Assembly (NCBI RefSeq): GCF_900104525.1
Contig: NZ_LT629711.1
Span: 3,596,001 to 3,660,000 of the forward strand
Direction of reading: 5' to 3'
Source of the DNA: Pedococcus dokdonensis
GTDB lineage: Bacteria; Actinomycetota; Actinomycetes; Actinomycetales; Dermatophilaceae
DNA: 64,000 bases
The notes below the pieces were generated by a model, which was given only the letters and a program-made list of their open reading frames with translations, searched no databases and was not told the origin of the DNA. Below, one piece after another: positions 16,020-24,011 of this stretch. The first letter of the stretch is position 1, and every line of letters starts with the position of its first letter. Position numbers and translations under genes: made by a program.

Positions 16020-18479
16020 ATGTCGCGCCTCGCGCCTGCCGCCACAGCTGCTGACCTGCAGCTGGACGGCACCAATCTCACCCTGGTCATCGTGGTTGCC
16101 GTCATCGCGGCCGTCGCGCTGGTCATGGGTGTGTTCTTCCGCCAGCAGGTGCTGGCGGCCGACCCGGGCACCGAGAAGATGCAGGAGATCGGCGCTGCGG
16201 TCGAAGAGGGCGCACAGGCCTACCTCGCCCGGCAGTTCAAGACGCTCGGCGTCTTCGTCGTGCTGGTCTTCGGCCTCCTCCTGCTGCTCCCTGCCGACAC
16301 CGCGGGTGTCCGCTGGGGCCGGTCCGGGTTCTTCGTGGTCGGCGCGCTGTTCTCCGCCGCCATCGGCTACCTGGGCATGAGCCTCGCCGTGAAGGCCAAC
16401 GTCCGCGTGGCGTCCGCCGCCCGCCGTGGCGACCGTGACTCGGGCATGCGGATCGCGTTCCGCACCGGTGGCACGGTCGGGATGGCGACGGTGGGCCTCG
16501 GCCTGCTCGGCGCCTCCGTGGTGGTCCTGCTCTACAAGGGCGACGCCCCCAAGGTGCTCGAGGGCTTCGGCTTCGGCGCCGCGCTGCTCGCCATGTTCAT
16601 GCGTGTCGGCGGCGGCATCTTCACCAAGGCCGCCGACGTCGGCGCCGACCTCGTCGGCAAGGTCGAGGCGGGCATCCCCGAGGACGACCCGCGCAATGCG
16701 GCGACGATCGCCGACAACGTGGGCGACAACGTCGGTGACTGCGCCGGCATGGCGGCCGACCTCTTCGAGTCGTATGCCGTGATGCTGGTCGCCGCGCTCA
16801 TCCTCGGCTCCGCCGCGTTCGGCGAGTACGGCCTGGTCTTCCCGCTGATCGTCCCGGCGATCGGTGCGGTGACCGCCCTGCTCGGTGTCTTCATCACCCG
16901 CGTCCGGCCCGGTGAGAACGCGCTCTCCGCGATCAACCGCGGCTTCTACATCTCGGCCGTCATCGCCGCGGTGCTCTCGGCCGTCGCCGCCTACGTCTAC
17001 CTGCCCGACACGTTCGGCGCGCTCGGCTCCACGAACGAGTCGGTCAGCAGCCTGGCCGGAGATCCGCGCCTGCGCGCCGTGGCCGCCGTCGTCATCGGCA
17101 TCGTCCTGGCCGCGATCATCCTGTGGCTGACCGGCTACTTCACCGGCACCGACAAGCGCCCGACCAAGGACGTCGCCCGCACCTCGCTCACCGGCGCCGC
17201 AACCGTCGTCCTCTCCGGCATCGGTGTCGGCCTCGAGTCCGCGGTCTACACCGCGGTGATCATCGGTGCCGCCGTCTACGCCGCGTTCCTGCTCGGCGGT
17301 GGCTCGGTCATCCTGTCGCTGTTCCTCATCGCGCTCGCCGGCTGTGGCCTGCTGACCACGGTGGGCGTCATCGTGGCGATGGACACCTTCGGTCCTGTTT
17401 CCGACAACGCCCAGGGCATCGCCGAGATGTCCGGTGACGTCGACGGCGAGGGCGCGCAGATCCTCACCGACCTCGACGCGGTCGGCAACACCACCAAGGC
17501 GATCACCAAGGGCATCGCGATCGCGACGGCCGTGCTGGCCGCGACCGCGCTGTTCGGCTCCTACTCCGACGCCTGGCAGAGCAAGTACGAGCCGATCCTG
17601 CGCGGCCTGCAGGAGAAGGCTCAGACCGGTGCGCTCACCCAGGACCAGATCGCGGACATCCAGCGCCAGCTCACGCAGTTCGACCTCCAGATCGTCACGC
17701 CCAGCGTGCTGGTGGGCCTGCTGCTCGGTGCGGCCGTGGTCTTCCTCTTCTCCGGCCTGGCCATCAACGCGGTGACCCGCGCTGCCGGCGCCATCGTCTT
17801 CGAGGTGCGTCGCCAGTTCCGCGAGCACCCGGGGATCATGGACTTCACCGAGAAGCCCGAGTACGGCCGCGTGGTCGACATCTGCACCAAGGACTCGCTG
17901 CGTGAGCTCGCGACGCCTGGCCTGCTGGCCGCGCTCACGCCGGTGGCCGTCGGCTTCGGCCTCGGCATCGGCCCGCTCGCCGGCTTCCTCGCCGGCGCGA
18001 TCGGCACCGGCTGCCTGATGGCGGTGTTCCTCGCCAACTCCGGTGGCGCGTGGGACAACGCGAAGAAGATCGTCGAGGACGGCACCCACGGTGGCAAGGG
18101 CAGTGAGGCCCACGCCGCGACCGTGATCGGTGACACCGTCGGTGACCCGTTCAAGGACACCGCCGGCCCGGCCATCAACCCGCTGATCAAGGTGATGAAC
18201 CTCGTCTCGGTGCTCATCGCCCCGGCCATCGTGACCCTGTCGTTCGGCGACGACCGCAACAACCCGGTCCGCTACGGAATCGCCGCCGCGGCCCTGGTCA
18301 TCGTCATCGCGGCGGTCGCCGTCTCCAAGGCGCGCGACCTCTCCATCGGTGGCGACGCCGACGGCGAGAGCGTGGCTCGCGTGGACGCGGCCGCGCCCGA
18401 CTCGGGTGAGGCCGAGACCGCCCCGGGCCAGGCCGTCGACGAGGCTGCCGACGCCGTGGAGGAGCCCGCGAACCGCTAG
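16020..18479 (+). CDS. hppA: Membrane-bound proton-translocating pyrophosphatase, K+-independent type
   Basis: An 819-residue integral-membrane enzyme with about 16 helices that hydrolyses pyrophosphate and pumps H+. Catalytic segments include DVGADLVGKVEAGIPEDDPR, DNVGDNVGDCAGMAADLFE and IGDTVGDPFKDTAGPAINP. In GNTTKAITKG the key position is Lys493, which in this family marks the K+-independent class (Ala in the K+-dependent one). Start ATG 16020 follows AGGAGG by 6 nt; the frame upstream lacks family similarity. A strong hairpin lies 16 bp after the stop. From memory, hppA also neighbours bldG and this helicase in Streptomyces. Confidence 0.96.
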   Translation: MSRLAPAATAADLQLDGTNLTLVIVVAVIAAVALVMGVFFRQQVLAADPGTEKMQEIGAAVEEGAQAYLARQFKTLGVFVVLVFGLLLLLPADTAGVRWGRSGFFVVGALFSAAIGYLGMSLAVKANVRVASAARRGDRDSGMRIAFRTGGTVGMATVGLGLLGASVVVLLYKGDAPKVLEGFGFGAALLAMFMRVGGGIFTKAADVGADLVGKVEAGIPEDDPRNAATIADNVGDNVGDCAGMAADLFESYAVMLVAALILGSAAFGEYGLVFPLIVPAIGAVTALLGVFITRVRPGENALSAINRGFYISAVIAAVLSAVAAYVYLPDTFGALGSTNESVSSLAGDPRLRAVAAVVIGIVLAAIILWLTGYFTGTDKRPTKDVARTSLTGAATVVLSGIGVGLESAVYTAVIIGAAVYAAFLLGGGSVILSLFLIALAGCGLLTTVGVIVAMDTFGPVSDNAQGIAEMSGDVDGEGAQILTDLDAVGNTTKAITKGIAIATAVLAATALFGSYSDAWQSKYEPILRGLQEKAQTGALTQDQIADIQRQLTQFDLQIVTPSVLVGLLLGAAVVFLFSGLAINAVTRAAGAIVFEVRRQFREHPGIMDFTEKPEYGRVVDICTKDSLRELATPGLLAALTPVAVGFGLGIGPLAGFLAGAIGTGCLMAVFLANSGGAWDNAKKIVEDGTHGGKGSEAHAATVIGDTVGDPFKDTAGPAINPLIKVMNLVSVLIAPAIVTLSFGDDRNNPVRYGIAAAALVIVIAAVAVSKARDLSIGGDADGESVARVDAAAPDSGEAETAPGQAVDEAADAVEEPANR

Positions 18480-18481
18480 CT

Positions 18482-18611
18482 CCACGCGGCATACCCCAGA
18501 GCGGGCCGGCTCACCCTCACGGGTGGGCCGGCCCGCTCTGGTGTGTCCGGCCGCCCGAGGCTCCCGGCCAATCACCCGACCCCCCCACCCGCCCAGGGGT
18601 ATGCCGCGTGG
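18482..18611. repeat. 16-bp perfect inverted repeat flanking the hppA terminator
   Basis: CCACGCGGCATACCCC at 18482-18497 and its exact reverse complement at 18596-18611 bracket 98 bp that contains the terminator hairpin. Both arms include the dispersed 12-mer TATGCCGCGTGG found at four other places in this window. Confidence 0.85.
18496..18541 (+). terminator. Terminator hairpin after hppA
   Basis: A 21-base arm beginning CCAGAGCGGGCCGGCTCACC pairs with one ending GGCCGGCCCGCTCTGG around a TCAC loop, with one T-G wobble. It stands 16 bp after the hppA stop, with no T-run. Confidence 0.8.
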
Positions 18612-18624
18612 TCGCCACCGCGCG

Positions 18625-18630
18625 TAGGGT
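18625..18630 (+). promoter_or_regulatory. -10 box TAGGGT, leaderless start
   Basis: TAGGGT ends 6 nt before the GNAT ATG at 18637; there is no ribosome site. Confidence 0.45.
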
Positions 18631-18636
18631 CGCGCC

Positions 18637-19112
18637 ATGGACGATGCGGCTGCGGTGCGGATCGGGCCGACCACGGCGGAGGACATGGCGGACCTGCTGC
18701 CGCTGATGCGCGCGTACTGCACGTTCTACGAGAGCGACCCCGGAGACGACGAGCTGCGAGCGATGGCCACCGCGTTCCTCGACCCAGCCTCCGGTGGCAC
18801 CCAGCTGATCGCCCGCGACGAGTCGGGTGCGGCGCTGGGTCACGCGACGGTGCTCTGGAGCTGGGACACCACCCTCGGGCAGCCGCTCGCGGTGATGGAG
18901 GACCTGTTCGTCAGCGAGGCCGCCCGTGGTCGAGGTGTCGGCGCACAGCTCATCGAGGCGTGCCGGCAGCTCGCGGCCGATCGCGGGAGGCGGTGGCTCG
19001 TCTGGGAGACCGCGCCCGGCAACACGACCGCGCAGCGCCTCTACGACGGGCTGGGGCGGAGCGCAGCAGCTGGTACGCGTACCGCCTGCCCACGGACCAG
19101 TCGACCTCCTAG
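18637..19112 (+). pseudogene. GNAT acetyltransferase with a -1 frameshift
   Basis: N-acetyltransferase-fold gene of about 158 codons if repaired. The first 140 codons show a normal GNAT: acetyl-CoA loop EAARGRGVGAQLIEACRQLA and WETAPGNTTAQRLYDGLG. There the frame breaks: as written it reads into Arg/Ser-rich nonsense through the next gene to 19344, while the +1 neighbour frame continues AERSSWYAYRLPTDQSTS and stops at TAG 19110. Restoring one G in the run at about 19050-19056 (GGGGCGG to GGGGGCGG) joins the two. Either a recent mutation or a homopolymer sequencing error. Acceptor substrate unknown. Confidence 0.8.
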
Positions 19113-19115
19113 GCT
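19110..19115 (+). promoter_or_regulatory. -10 box TAGGCT of the AIM24 gene
   Basis: TAGGCT ends 6 nt before ATG 19122. Its TAG is also the intended stop codon of the preceding GNAT frame. Confidence 0.45.
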
Positions 19116-19121
19116 GGGCCC

Positions 19122-19838
19122 ATGCAGAGTCCGCTCTTTGACCAGGCCAACCTCGAAGTCCAGGCACAGCAGCGGTTCGCGCTGCAGAACCCGCAGATGC
19201 TGCGCGTCCACCTCGGCGGCGACGTGCTCGCGGTCAAGGGCGCGATGGTCTCCTACCAGGGTCAGATCCGGTTCGACCACGAGAAGGCCGGCAGCGTCGG
19301 GAAGCTGTTCAAGAAGGTCGTCACCGGCGAGGACGTCTCGCTGATGCGGGTCTCGGGGGAGGGCGACGTCTTCTTCGCCTCCGAGGCCGGGTTCGTCTTC
19401 CTCATCGACCTCACGGGTGACGCGCTGAGCGTCAACGCCCGCAACCTGCTCGCCTTCGACTCCAGCATCGAGTGGGACATCAAGCGGGTCCAGGGGGCGG
19501 GGATGCTCAGCGGCGGCCTGTTCAACACCACGCTCCAAGGCACCGGCACGGTCGCGATCCACACGGTCGGGCAGCCGGTGATCCTCGACTGCAGCCAGCA
19601 GCCCACCTACGTCGACGTGCAGGCCTGCGTCGGCTGGTCGGCCAACCTCGTGCCCCAGGTGGTGTCGAGCATGAACGTGCGCTCGATGCTGCGCGGCGGC
19701 TCGGGCGAGGCGTTCCAGTACGCGTTCTCCGGCCCCGGATTCGTCATCGTCCAGCCGAGCGAGTGGACGCCGCCCCCGGCCGGCGGCAGCGGTGGCGGCG
19801 GAGGTGGCTTCAACCTCGGCGGCCTGCTCGACGGATGA
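19122..19838 (+). CDS. AIM24 family protein
   Basis: A 238-residue protein of the AIM24/DUF124 family, beta-rich proteins of uncertain function, named after a yeast mitochondrial protein. Family features are LGGDVLAVKGAMVSYQG near residue 33, LIDLTGDALSVNARNLLAFDSSIEWDI in segments near 97-125, and GLFNTTLQGTGTVAIHT; the C-terminus is a flexible Gly-rich linker ending FNLGGLLDG. No signal peptide. The stop overlaps the methyltransferase ATG (ATGA), so the two are co-translated. Confidence 0.9.
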   Translation: MQSPLFDQANLEVQAQQRFALQNPQMLRVHLGGDVLAVKGAMVSYQGQIRFDHEKAGSVGKLFKKVVTGEDVSLMRVSGEGDVFFASEAGFVFLIDLTGDALSVNARNLLAFDSSIEWDIKRVQGAGMLSGGLFNTTLQGTGTVAIHTVGQPVILDCSQQPTYVDVQACVGWSANLVPQVVSSMNVRSMLRGGSGEAFQYAFSGPGFVIVQPSEWTPPPAGGSGGGGGGFNLGGLLDG

Positions 19839-21334
19839 GCGCCCCCACTCCCGCAGCCGACCCCGTGCTCGTCGCCCGCCTCCGTGCCGACCTCGAGTCG
19901 GTGGCATACACGGTCGAGGCGGTCGGTGAGCTGCTCGGACCCCTCGCCTCCGCCGCGCTCGACCGCGAGCAGATGATCCCCGCGCAACGTGTCACCGCCG
20001 CCGCGGCGGGTCCGCTTGCGACCCTGGTGCGGCTCTTCGGCCTCGGCGACGCCGTCGACATCGACGAGGCGGCGGCAGCGCTGCCCTCGCTCGGGCTCGA
20101 CGGTGCCGCGGCCCTGCGGCTGGTGCGCCAGCAGGGACCCGGCGTCGTCGCGACCTGCGACCTGCGTCCCTACGGCGAGGAGGGGCGCACCTGGTGGGTG
20201 GCCTCCGACCTGCCCGAGCTGGCCACGAGGGCGCCACTGAGCGAGGACCACGTGCTCGGGATCGGGGGCGCCTCGACCACGCTCGCGTCGTGGACTCCGC
20301 GGCCGGTCGTGGAGCGCGCCCTCGACGTCGGCACCGGGTGCGGGGTGCAGGCGCTGCACCTCGGCTCGCACGCGCGCCACGTGACGGTCACCGACATCTC
20401 GACCAGGGCCCTGGAGTTCGCCCGCTTCAACGCCGCCCTCAACGGCGTCGAGTGGGAGGTCGTCGAGGGATCGATGCTGGATCCCGTTGCGGGACAACGA
20501 TTCGGACTCATCGTGAGCAACCCGCCCTTCGTCATCACGCCACGCACCCCAGACGTCCCGCTCTTCGAGTACCGCGACGGCGGGCAGGCCGGTGACACCC
20601 TCGTGGCCGACCTCGTGCGGTCGATCGGCGACCACCTCGAGGCCGGCGGTGTCGCCCAGTTCCTCGGCAACTGGGAGGTCGTCGGCGACACCGACTGGCG
20701 CGAGCGGGTGCGCGGCTGGGTGGCCGGCACCGGGCTCGACGCGTGGATCGTGCAGCGGGACGTGCAGGACCCGGCGGAGTATGCCGAGACGTGGTCGCGC
20801 GACGGCGGTCACCACAGCGCGACCACCGAGTTCGCGACGATGTATGCCGCGTGGCTCGACGACTTCGCGTCGCGCGGCGTGAGCGCGATCGGGTTCGGGG
20901 TGATCACCCTGCAGCGACCGGTCGGGGACCGCGAGCCGTTCGTCGACCTCACCGAGGCGACCGGTCCGGTGGCGGCGCCGATGGGCTCGCACGTGCTGTC
21001 CGGGCTGCGGGCCCGCACCTGGCTGGCCGAGCACGACGACGACGAGCTGCTGGCCGTCGCGTGGCGCTGTGCCGACGACGTCGTGGAGGAGCGCCACGGC
21101 CGACCCGGCGACGACGAACCGGCCGTGATCCAGCTCCGTCAGGGGGGCGGGCTCGGGCGCGTGGTGCGGCTCGACACCGTGGGCGCCGCGCTGGTGAGCG
21201 TCTGCGACGGGTCGCTGCCGGCCGGCGTCGCGCTGTCCGCGATCGCCGAGCTGCTGGGCGAGGAGGCTGACGCCGTGCGGTCGTCGGCACTCCCGCTGCT
21301 GCGGGGGCTCGTCGCCGACGGCCTCCTCGTCTGA
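19835..21334 (+). CDS. Class I SAM-dependent methyltransferase (HemK/RlmG-like)
   Basis: A 499-residue enzyme. An N-terminal helical domain (about 1-150, DUF7059-like) precedes a Rossmann methyltransferase domain with ALDVGTGCGVQALHLGSHAR (AdoMet site, about 163-183), TDISTRALEFARFN, and the N-methyltransferase signature SNPPFVITPR near 228-237. A further C-terminal 200 residues have no clear motif. NPPF is typical of enzymes modifying Asn/Gln or nucleobase nitrogens of protein, rRNA or DNA; the target here is unknown. The last 15 codons and the stop lie in a 54-bp tandem duplication. Confidence 0.85.
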   Translation: MSAPTPAADPVLVARLRADLESVAYTVEAVGELLGPLASAALDREQMIPAQRVTAAAAGPLATLVRLFGLGDAVDIDEAAAALPSLGLDGAAALRLVRQQGPGVVATCDLRPYGEEGRTWWVASDLPELATRAPLSEDHVLGIGGASTTLASWTPRPVVERALDVGTGCGVQALHLGSHARHVTVTDISTRALEFARFNAALNGVEWEVVEGSMLDPVAGQRFGLIVSNPPFVITPRTPDVPLFEYRDGGQAGDTLVADLVRSIGDHLEAGGVAQFLGNWEVVGDTDWRERVRGWVAGTGLDAWIVQRDVQDPAEYAETWSRDGGHHSATTEFATMYAAWLDDFASRGVSAIGFGVITLQRPVGDREPFVDLTEATGPVAAPMGSHVLSGLRARTWLAEHDDDELLAVAWRCADDVVEERHGRPGDDEPAVIQLRQGGGLGRVVRLDTVGAALVSVCDGSLPAGVALSAIAELLGEEADAVRSSALPLLRGLVADGLLV

Positions 21335-21397
21335 CCGCCCGACCTCCCGCTGCTGCGGGGGCTCGTCGCCGACGGCCTCCTCGTCTGACCGCCCGAC
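21290..21397. repeat. 54-bp tandem duplication across the methyltransferase stop
   Basis: The segment 21290-21343, which starts CTCCCGCTGCTGCGGGGGCT and includes the TGA at 21332, is repeated exactly at 21344-21397, and the first six bases occur a third time. The gene ends in the first copy. A recent, perfect duplication. Confidence 0.92.
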
Positions 21398-21404
21398 CTC
21401 CCGC

Positions 21405-21463
21405 CCGCCGGTTCGAGGTGAACGCGCCCGGAAGCACCGGCGCGTTCACCTCGAACCCGGCGG
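21405..21463. terminator. Terminator hairpin after the methyltransferase
   Basis: GGTTCGAGGTGAACGCGCC (21410-21428) pairs perfectly with GGCGCGTTCACCTCGAACC (21439-21457) over a 10-nt loop; CCGCC/GGCGG extend the stem past one bulged C. No T-run. Confidence 0.75.
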
Positions 21464-21531
21464 ACCGAGTGAGTGGGGGGCACGACATCTGTCATGGATG
21501 GTGCTGTTTGAGCAGGTGGAAAACCCAGTTG

Positions 21532-21553
21532 TGAGTGAGTGCTCACTCACTCA
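21532..21553. promoter_or_regulatory. TetR operator, perfect 10-bp arms
   Basis: TGAGTGAGTG and CACTCACTCA are exact inverted arms around CT, 12 bp before the TetR ATG. Position and symmetry fit autoregulation of the TetR-ABC operon. Confidence 0.8.
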
Positions 21554-21564
21554 TACTTCAAGGC

Positions 21565-22275
21565 ATGTCACCTCGCGCCCCCGCGATGGCCCCGGACGAC
21601 CGCCGGGCCTCGATCATCGCCGCCACCATCCCGCTGCTGCGGGACAAGGGTCGCGGCATCAGCACCCGCGAGATCGCCAAGGCGGCCGGGATCGCCGAGG
21701 GCACCATCTTCCGGGTCTTCGAAACCAAGGACGAGATCATCCACGCCTGCGTGCACGAGGCGTTCGACACGGCCGCAGTGCAGGCCGAGCTCGGCGCGAT
21801 CGACCTCGACCTGCCCCTGCACGACCGGCTCGCCGCCGCCGTCACCGTGATGCAGAAGCACCTGCAGGGGATCTTCGCGCTGATGTCCGTCCTGCAGTCG
21901 AGCGGCCAGCCACTGCACCGGCCGATGGACCCCAACGCCCTGCGCCGTCGCCAGGAGGGGACCACCGCCCTCGACAACGCGTTCATCGCCCTCATCGGCG
22001 AGGACGTCGACCGCCTGCGCATCCCGGTCCGCAACTTCATCGGCTACCTGCGGATGCTCACGCTCTCCAGCGTCCACCCGATGCTCGACGGCCAGGACTC
22101 CACCGCGACCGAGCTCGTCGACGTCGTCCTCGAGGGCGCGCTCGACCGCACCGCCCCGCCGTCCCGCACCACGCAGTCCCGCACCACCACGCAGTCCCGC
22201 ACCACCACGCAGTCCCGCACCACCACGCAGTCCCGCACCACCACGCAGTCCCGCACCACGAGGGGGAAGAACTAG
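21565..22275 (+). CDS. TetR-family repressor of the ABC exporter operon
   Basis: A 236-residue regulator. Helix-turn-helix GRGISTREIAKAAGIAEGTI near residues 33-52 is followed by the recognition FRVFETKDEII and a ligand-binding C-terminal domain. The open frame begins at 21535 inside the operator, so ATG 21565 is taken. The last 35 residues are an expansion of TTTQSR, encoded by an 18-bp tandem repeat (22161-22260). Its TAG stop shares a base with the GTG of the ABC gene, so the repressor controls and is co-translated with the exporter. Ligand is unknown, probably a toxic compound exported by the pump. Confidence 0.9.
   Translation: MSPRAPAMAPDDRRASIIAATIPLLRDKGRGISTREIAKAAGIAEGTIFRVFETKDEIIHACVHEAFDTAAVQAELGAIDLDLPLHDRLAAAVTVMQKHLQGIFALMSVLQSSGQPLHRPMDPNALRRRQEGTTALDNAFIALIGEDVDRLRIPVRNFIGYLRMLTLSSVHPMLDGQDSTATELVDVVLEGALDRTAPPSRTTQSRTTTQSRTTTQSRTTTQSRTTTQSRTTRGKN
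22161..22260 (+). repeat. 18-bp minisatellite at the 3' end of the TetR gene
   Basis: The unit CAGTCCCGCACCACCACG occurs in four perfect copies (22174, 22192, 22210, 22228) with a shortened copy on each side. 18 bp keeps frame, adding TTTQSR each time, so copy number can vary without breaking the gene. Confidence 0.93.
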
Positions 22276-24011
22276 TGCTCATCCGGATCATCCGCGACTA
22301 CCTCAGGCCCTACCAGGGACTGGTCGTCGTGCTCGTCGCGCTCCAGCTCGTCGGCACCATGGCGTCGCTCTACCTGCCCAGCCTCAACGGCAAGATCATC
22401 GACCTCGGCGTTGCCAAGGGAGACACCGGCTTCATCGTGCGCACCGGCGGCTGGATGCTGGCCGTCTCGCTCGTCCAGATCGTCGCCACCGTCGCGGCGA
22501 CCTACCTCGGGGCCAAGTCGGCGGCCGGACTCGGCCGCGACCTGCGGGCCGGGATCTTCGCGCGCGTCGGCGACTTCTCGGCGCAGGAGGTGTCGCGGTT
22601 CGGCGCCCCGACGCTGATCTCCCGCAACACCAACGACGTCACGCAGGTGCAGACGGTCGTCTTCATGGGCGCCGCGATGATGGTCTCCGCGCCGATCATG
22701 ATGGTCGGCGGGATCATCATGGCGCTGCGCGAGGACGTCGGGCTGTCCTGGCTGGTGGCCGTCGCCGTGCCGGCGCTCGCCCTGTCCGTCGCCCTGGTGA
22801 TCCGCAGGATGATCCCGCAGTTCCGGCTCATGCAGGAGTCCGTCGACTGGGTCAACCGGGTGCTGCGTGAGCAGATCACCGGCATCCGCGTGGTCCGCGC
22901 CTTCGTCCGGGAGGAGCACGAGGAGGCCCGCTTCGGCGAGGCCAACACCCAGTACACCGGCACCGCGCTCGCGGTCGGCCGGCTGATGGCGATGATCTTC
23001 CCGATCGTCATGCTGATCTTCAACGCCTCCACGGTCGCGGTCCTGTGGTTCGGCTCGCACCGGGTCGAGAACGGCCAGATGCAGATCGGCGAGCTGACCG
23101 CCTTCATGAGCTACCTCATGCAGATCCTCATGTCGGTGATGATGGCGACCTTCATGTCGATGATGATCCCGCGCGCCACGGTCTCGGCCGGACGCATCAC
23201 CGAGGTGCTCGACACCGACTCCACGGTCGTCCAGCCGACGGCTCCGGTGGCAATCCCGCGCACCGGCACCACGGTCGAGCTGCGCGACGTCGAGTTCTGC
23301 TACCCCGGCGCGGACGTGCCTGTCCTGCAAGGGGTTTCGATGACCGCTGAGCCGGGCCGGACGACGGCCATCATCGGCAGCACCGGCGCCGGCAAGTCGA
23401 CGCTGCTCTCGCTGATCCCGAGGCTCTACGACGTCACGGGCGGTTCGGTCCGCCTGGGCGGGGTGGACGTCCGCGAGGCGGCGCTCGAGGACGTCTGGTC
23501 CCGGATCGGGCTGGTCCCGCAGAAGCCCTACCTCTTCACCGGCACGGTGGCCTCCAACCTGCGCTACGGCGACTCCGCCGCGACCGACGACGAGCTCTGG
23601 GACGCGCTGCGGATCGCCCAGGCCGACGACTTCGTGCGCGCCATGCCGCAGGGCCTCGACTCCCCGATCGCCCAGGGCGGCACCAACGTGTCGGGTGGCC
23701 AGCGCCAGCGGCTGGCCATCGCGCGGGCACTGGTGGCCAAGCCGGAGGTGTTCCTCTTCGACGACAGCTTCTCCGCCCTCGACCTGTCCACGGACGCGCG
23801 GCTCCGGTCCGCACTCCGGCCGGTCACCCGGCATACCGCGGTCATCGTGGTGGCCCAACGGGTCTCGACGATCATCGACGCCGACCACATCGTCGTCCTC
23901 GACGACGGCAAGGTGGTCGGGGCCGGCCGTCACGACGAGCTGCTCGAGACGTGTCCGACGTACGTCGAGATCGTCGAGTCCCAGCGATCTGCAGAGGAGG
24001 CCGCGGCATGA
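22275..24011 (+). CDS. ABC exporter half-transporter, degenerate-site subunit
   Basis: A 578-residue fusion of a six-helix membrane domain (about 10-310) and an ATPase domain. Walker A is GSTGAGKSTLL near 367-377, signature NVSGGQRQRLAIARAL near 472, and Walker B VFLFDDSFSALD, where the catalytic Glu is replaced by Asp. This is the mark of the degenerate subunit of heterodimeric exporters (TM287/288, BmrCD). Its partner follows with a 4-base overlap. GTG 22275 is the first start after the TetR stop. Substrate unknown, likely a drug or lipid-like compound. Confidence 0.93.
   Translation: MLIRIIRDYLRPYQGLVVVLVALQLVGTMASLYLPSLNGKIIDLGVAKGDTGFIVRTGGWMLAVSLVQIVATVAATYLGAKSAAGLGRDLRAGIFARVGDFSAQEVSRFGAPTLISRNTNDVTQVQTVVFMGAAMMVSAPIMMVGGIIMALREDVGLSWLVAVAVPALALSVALVIRRMIPQFRLMQESVDWVNRVLREQITGIRVVRAFVREEHEEARFGEANTQYTGTALAVGRLMAMIFPIVMLIFNASTVAVLWFGSHRVENGQMQIGELTAFMSYLMQILMSVMMATFMSMMIPRATVSAGRITEVLDTDSTVVQPTAPVAIPRTGTTVELRDVEFCYPGADVPVLQGVSMTAEPGRTTAIIGSTGAGKSTLLSLIPRLYDVTGGSVRLGGVDVREAALEDVWSRIGLVPQKPYLFTGTVASNLRYGDSAATDDELWDALRIAQADDFVRAMPQGLDSPIAQGGTNVSGGQRQRLAIARALVAKPEVFLFDDSFSALDLSTDARLRSALRPVTRHTAVIVVAQRVSTIIDADHIVVLDDGKVVGAGRHDELLETCPTYVEIVESQRSAEEAAA

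Noticed and set aside
15900..18722. 940-codon open frame on the minus strand
   Set aside because: It is antisense to hppA, rich in Asp/Gly/Arg/His with no motif; a high-GC shadow.
22161..22260. Short CRISPR-like or promoter repeat
   Set aside because: Contiguous 18-bp units without spacers, in frame at the end of the TetR gene.
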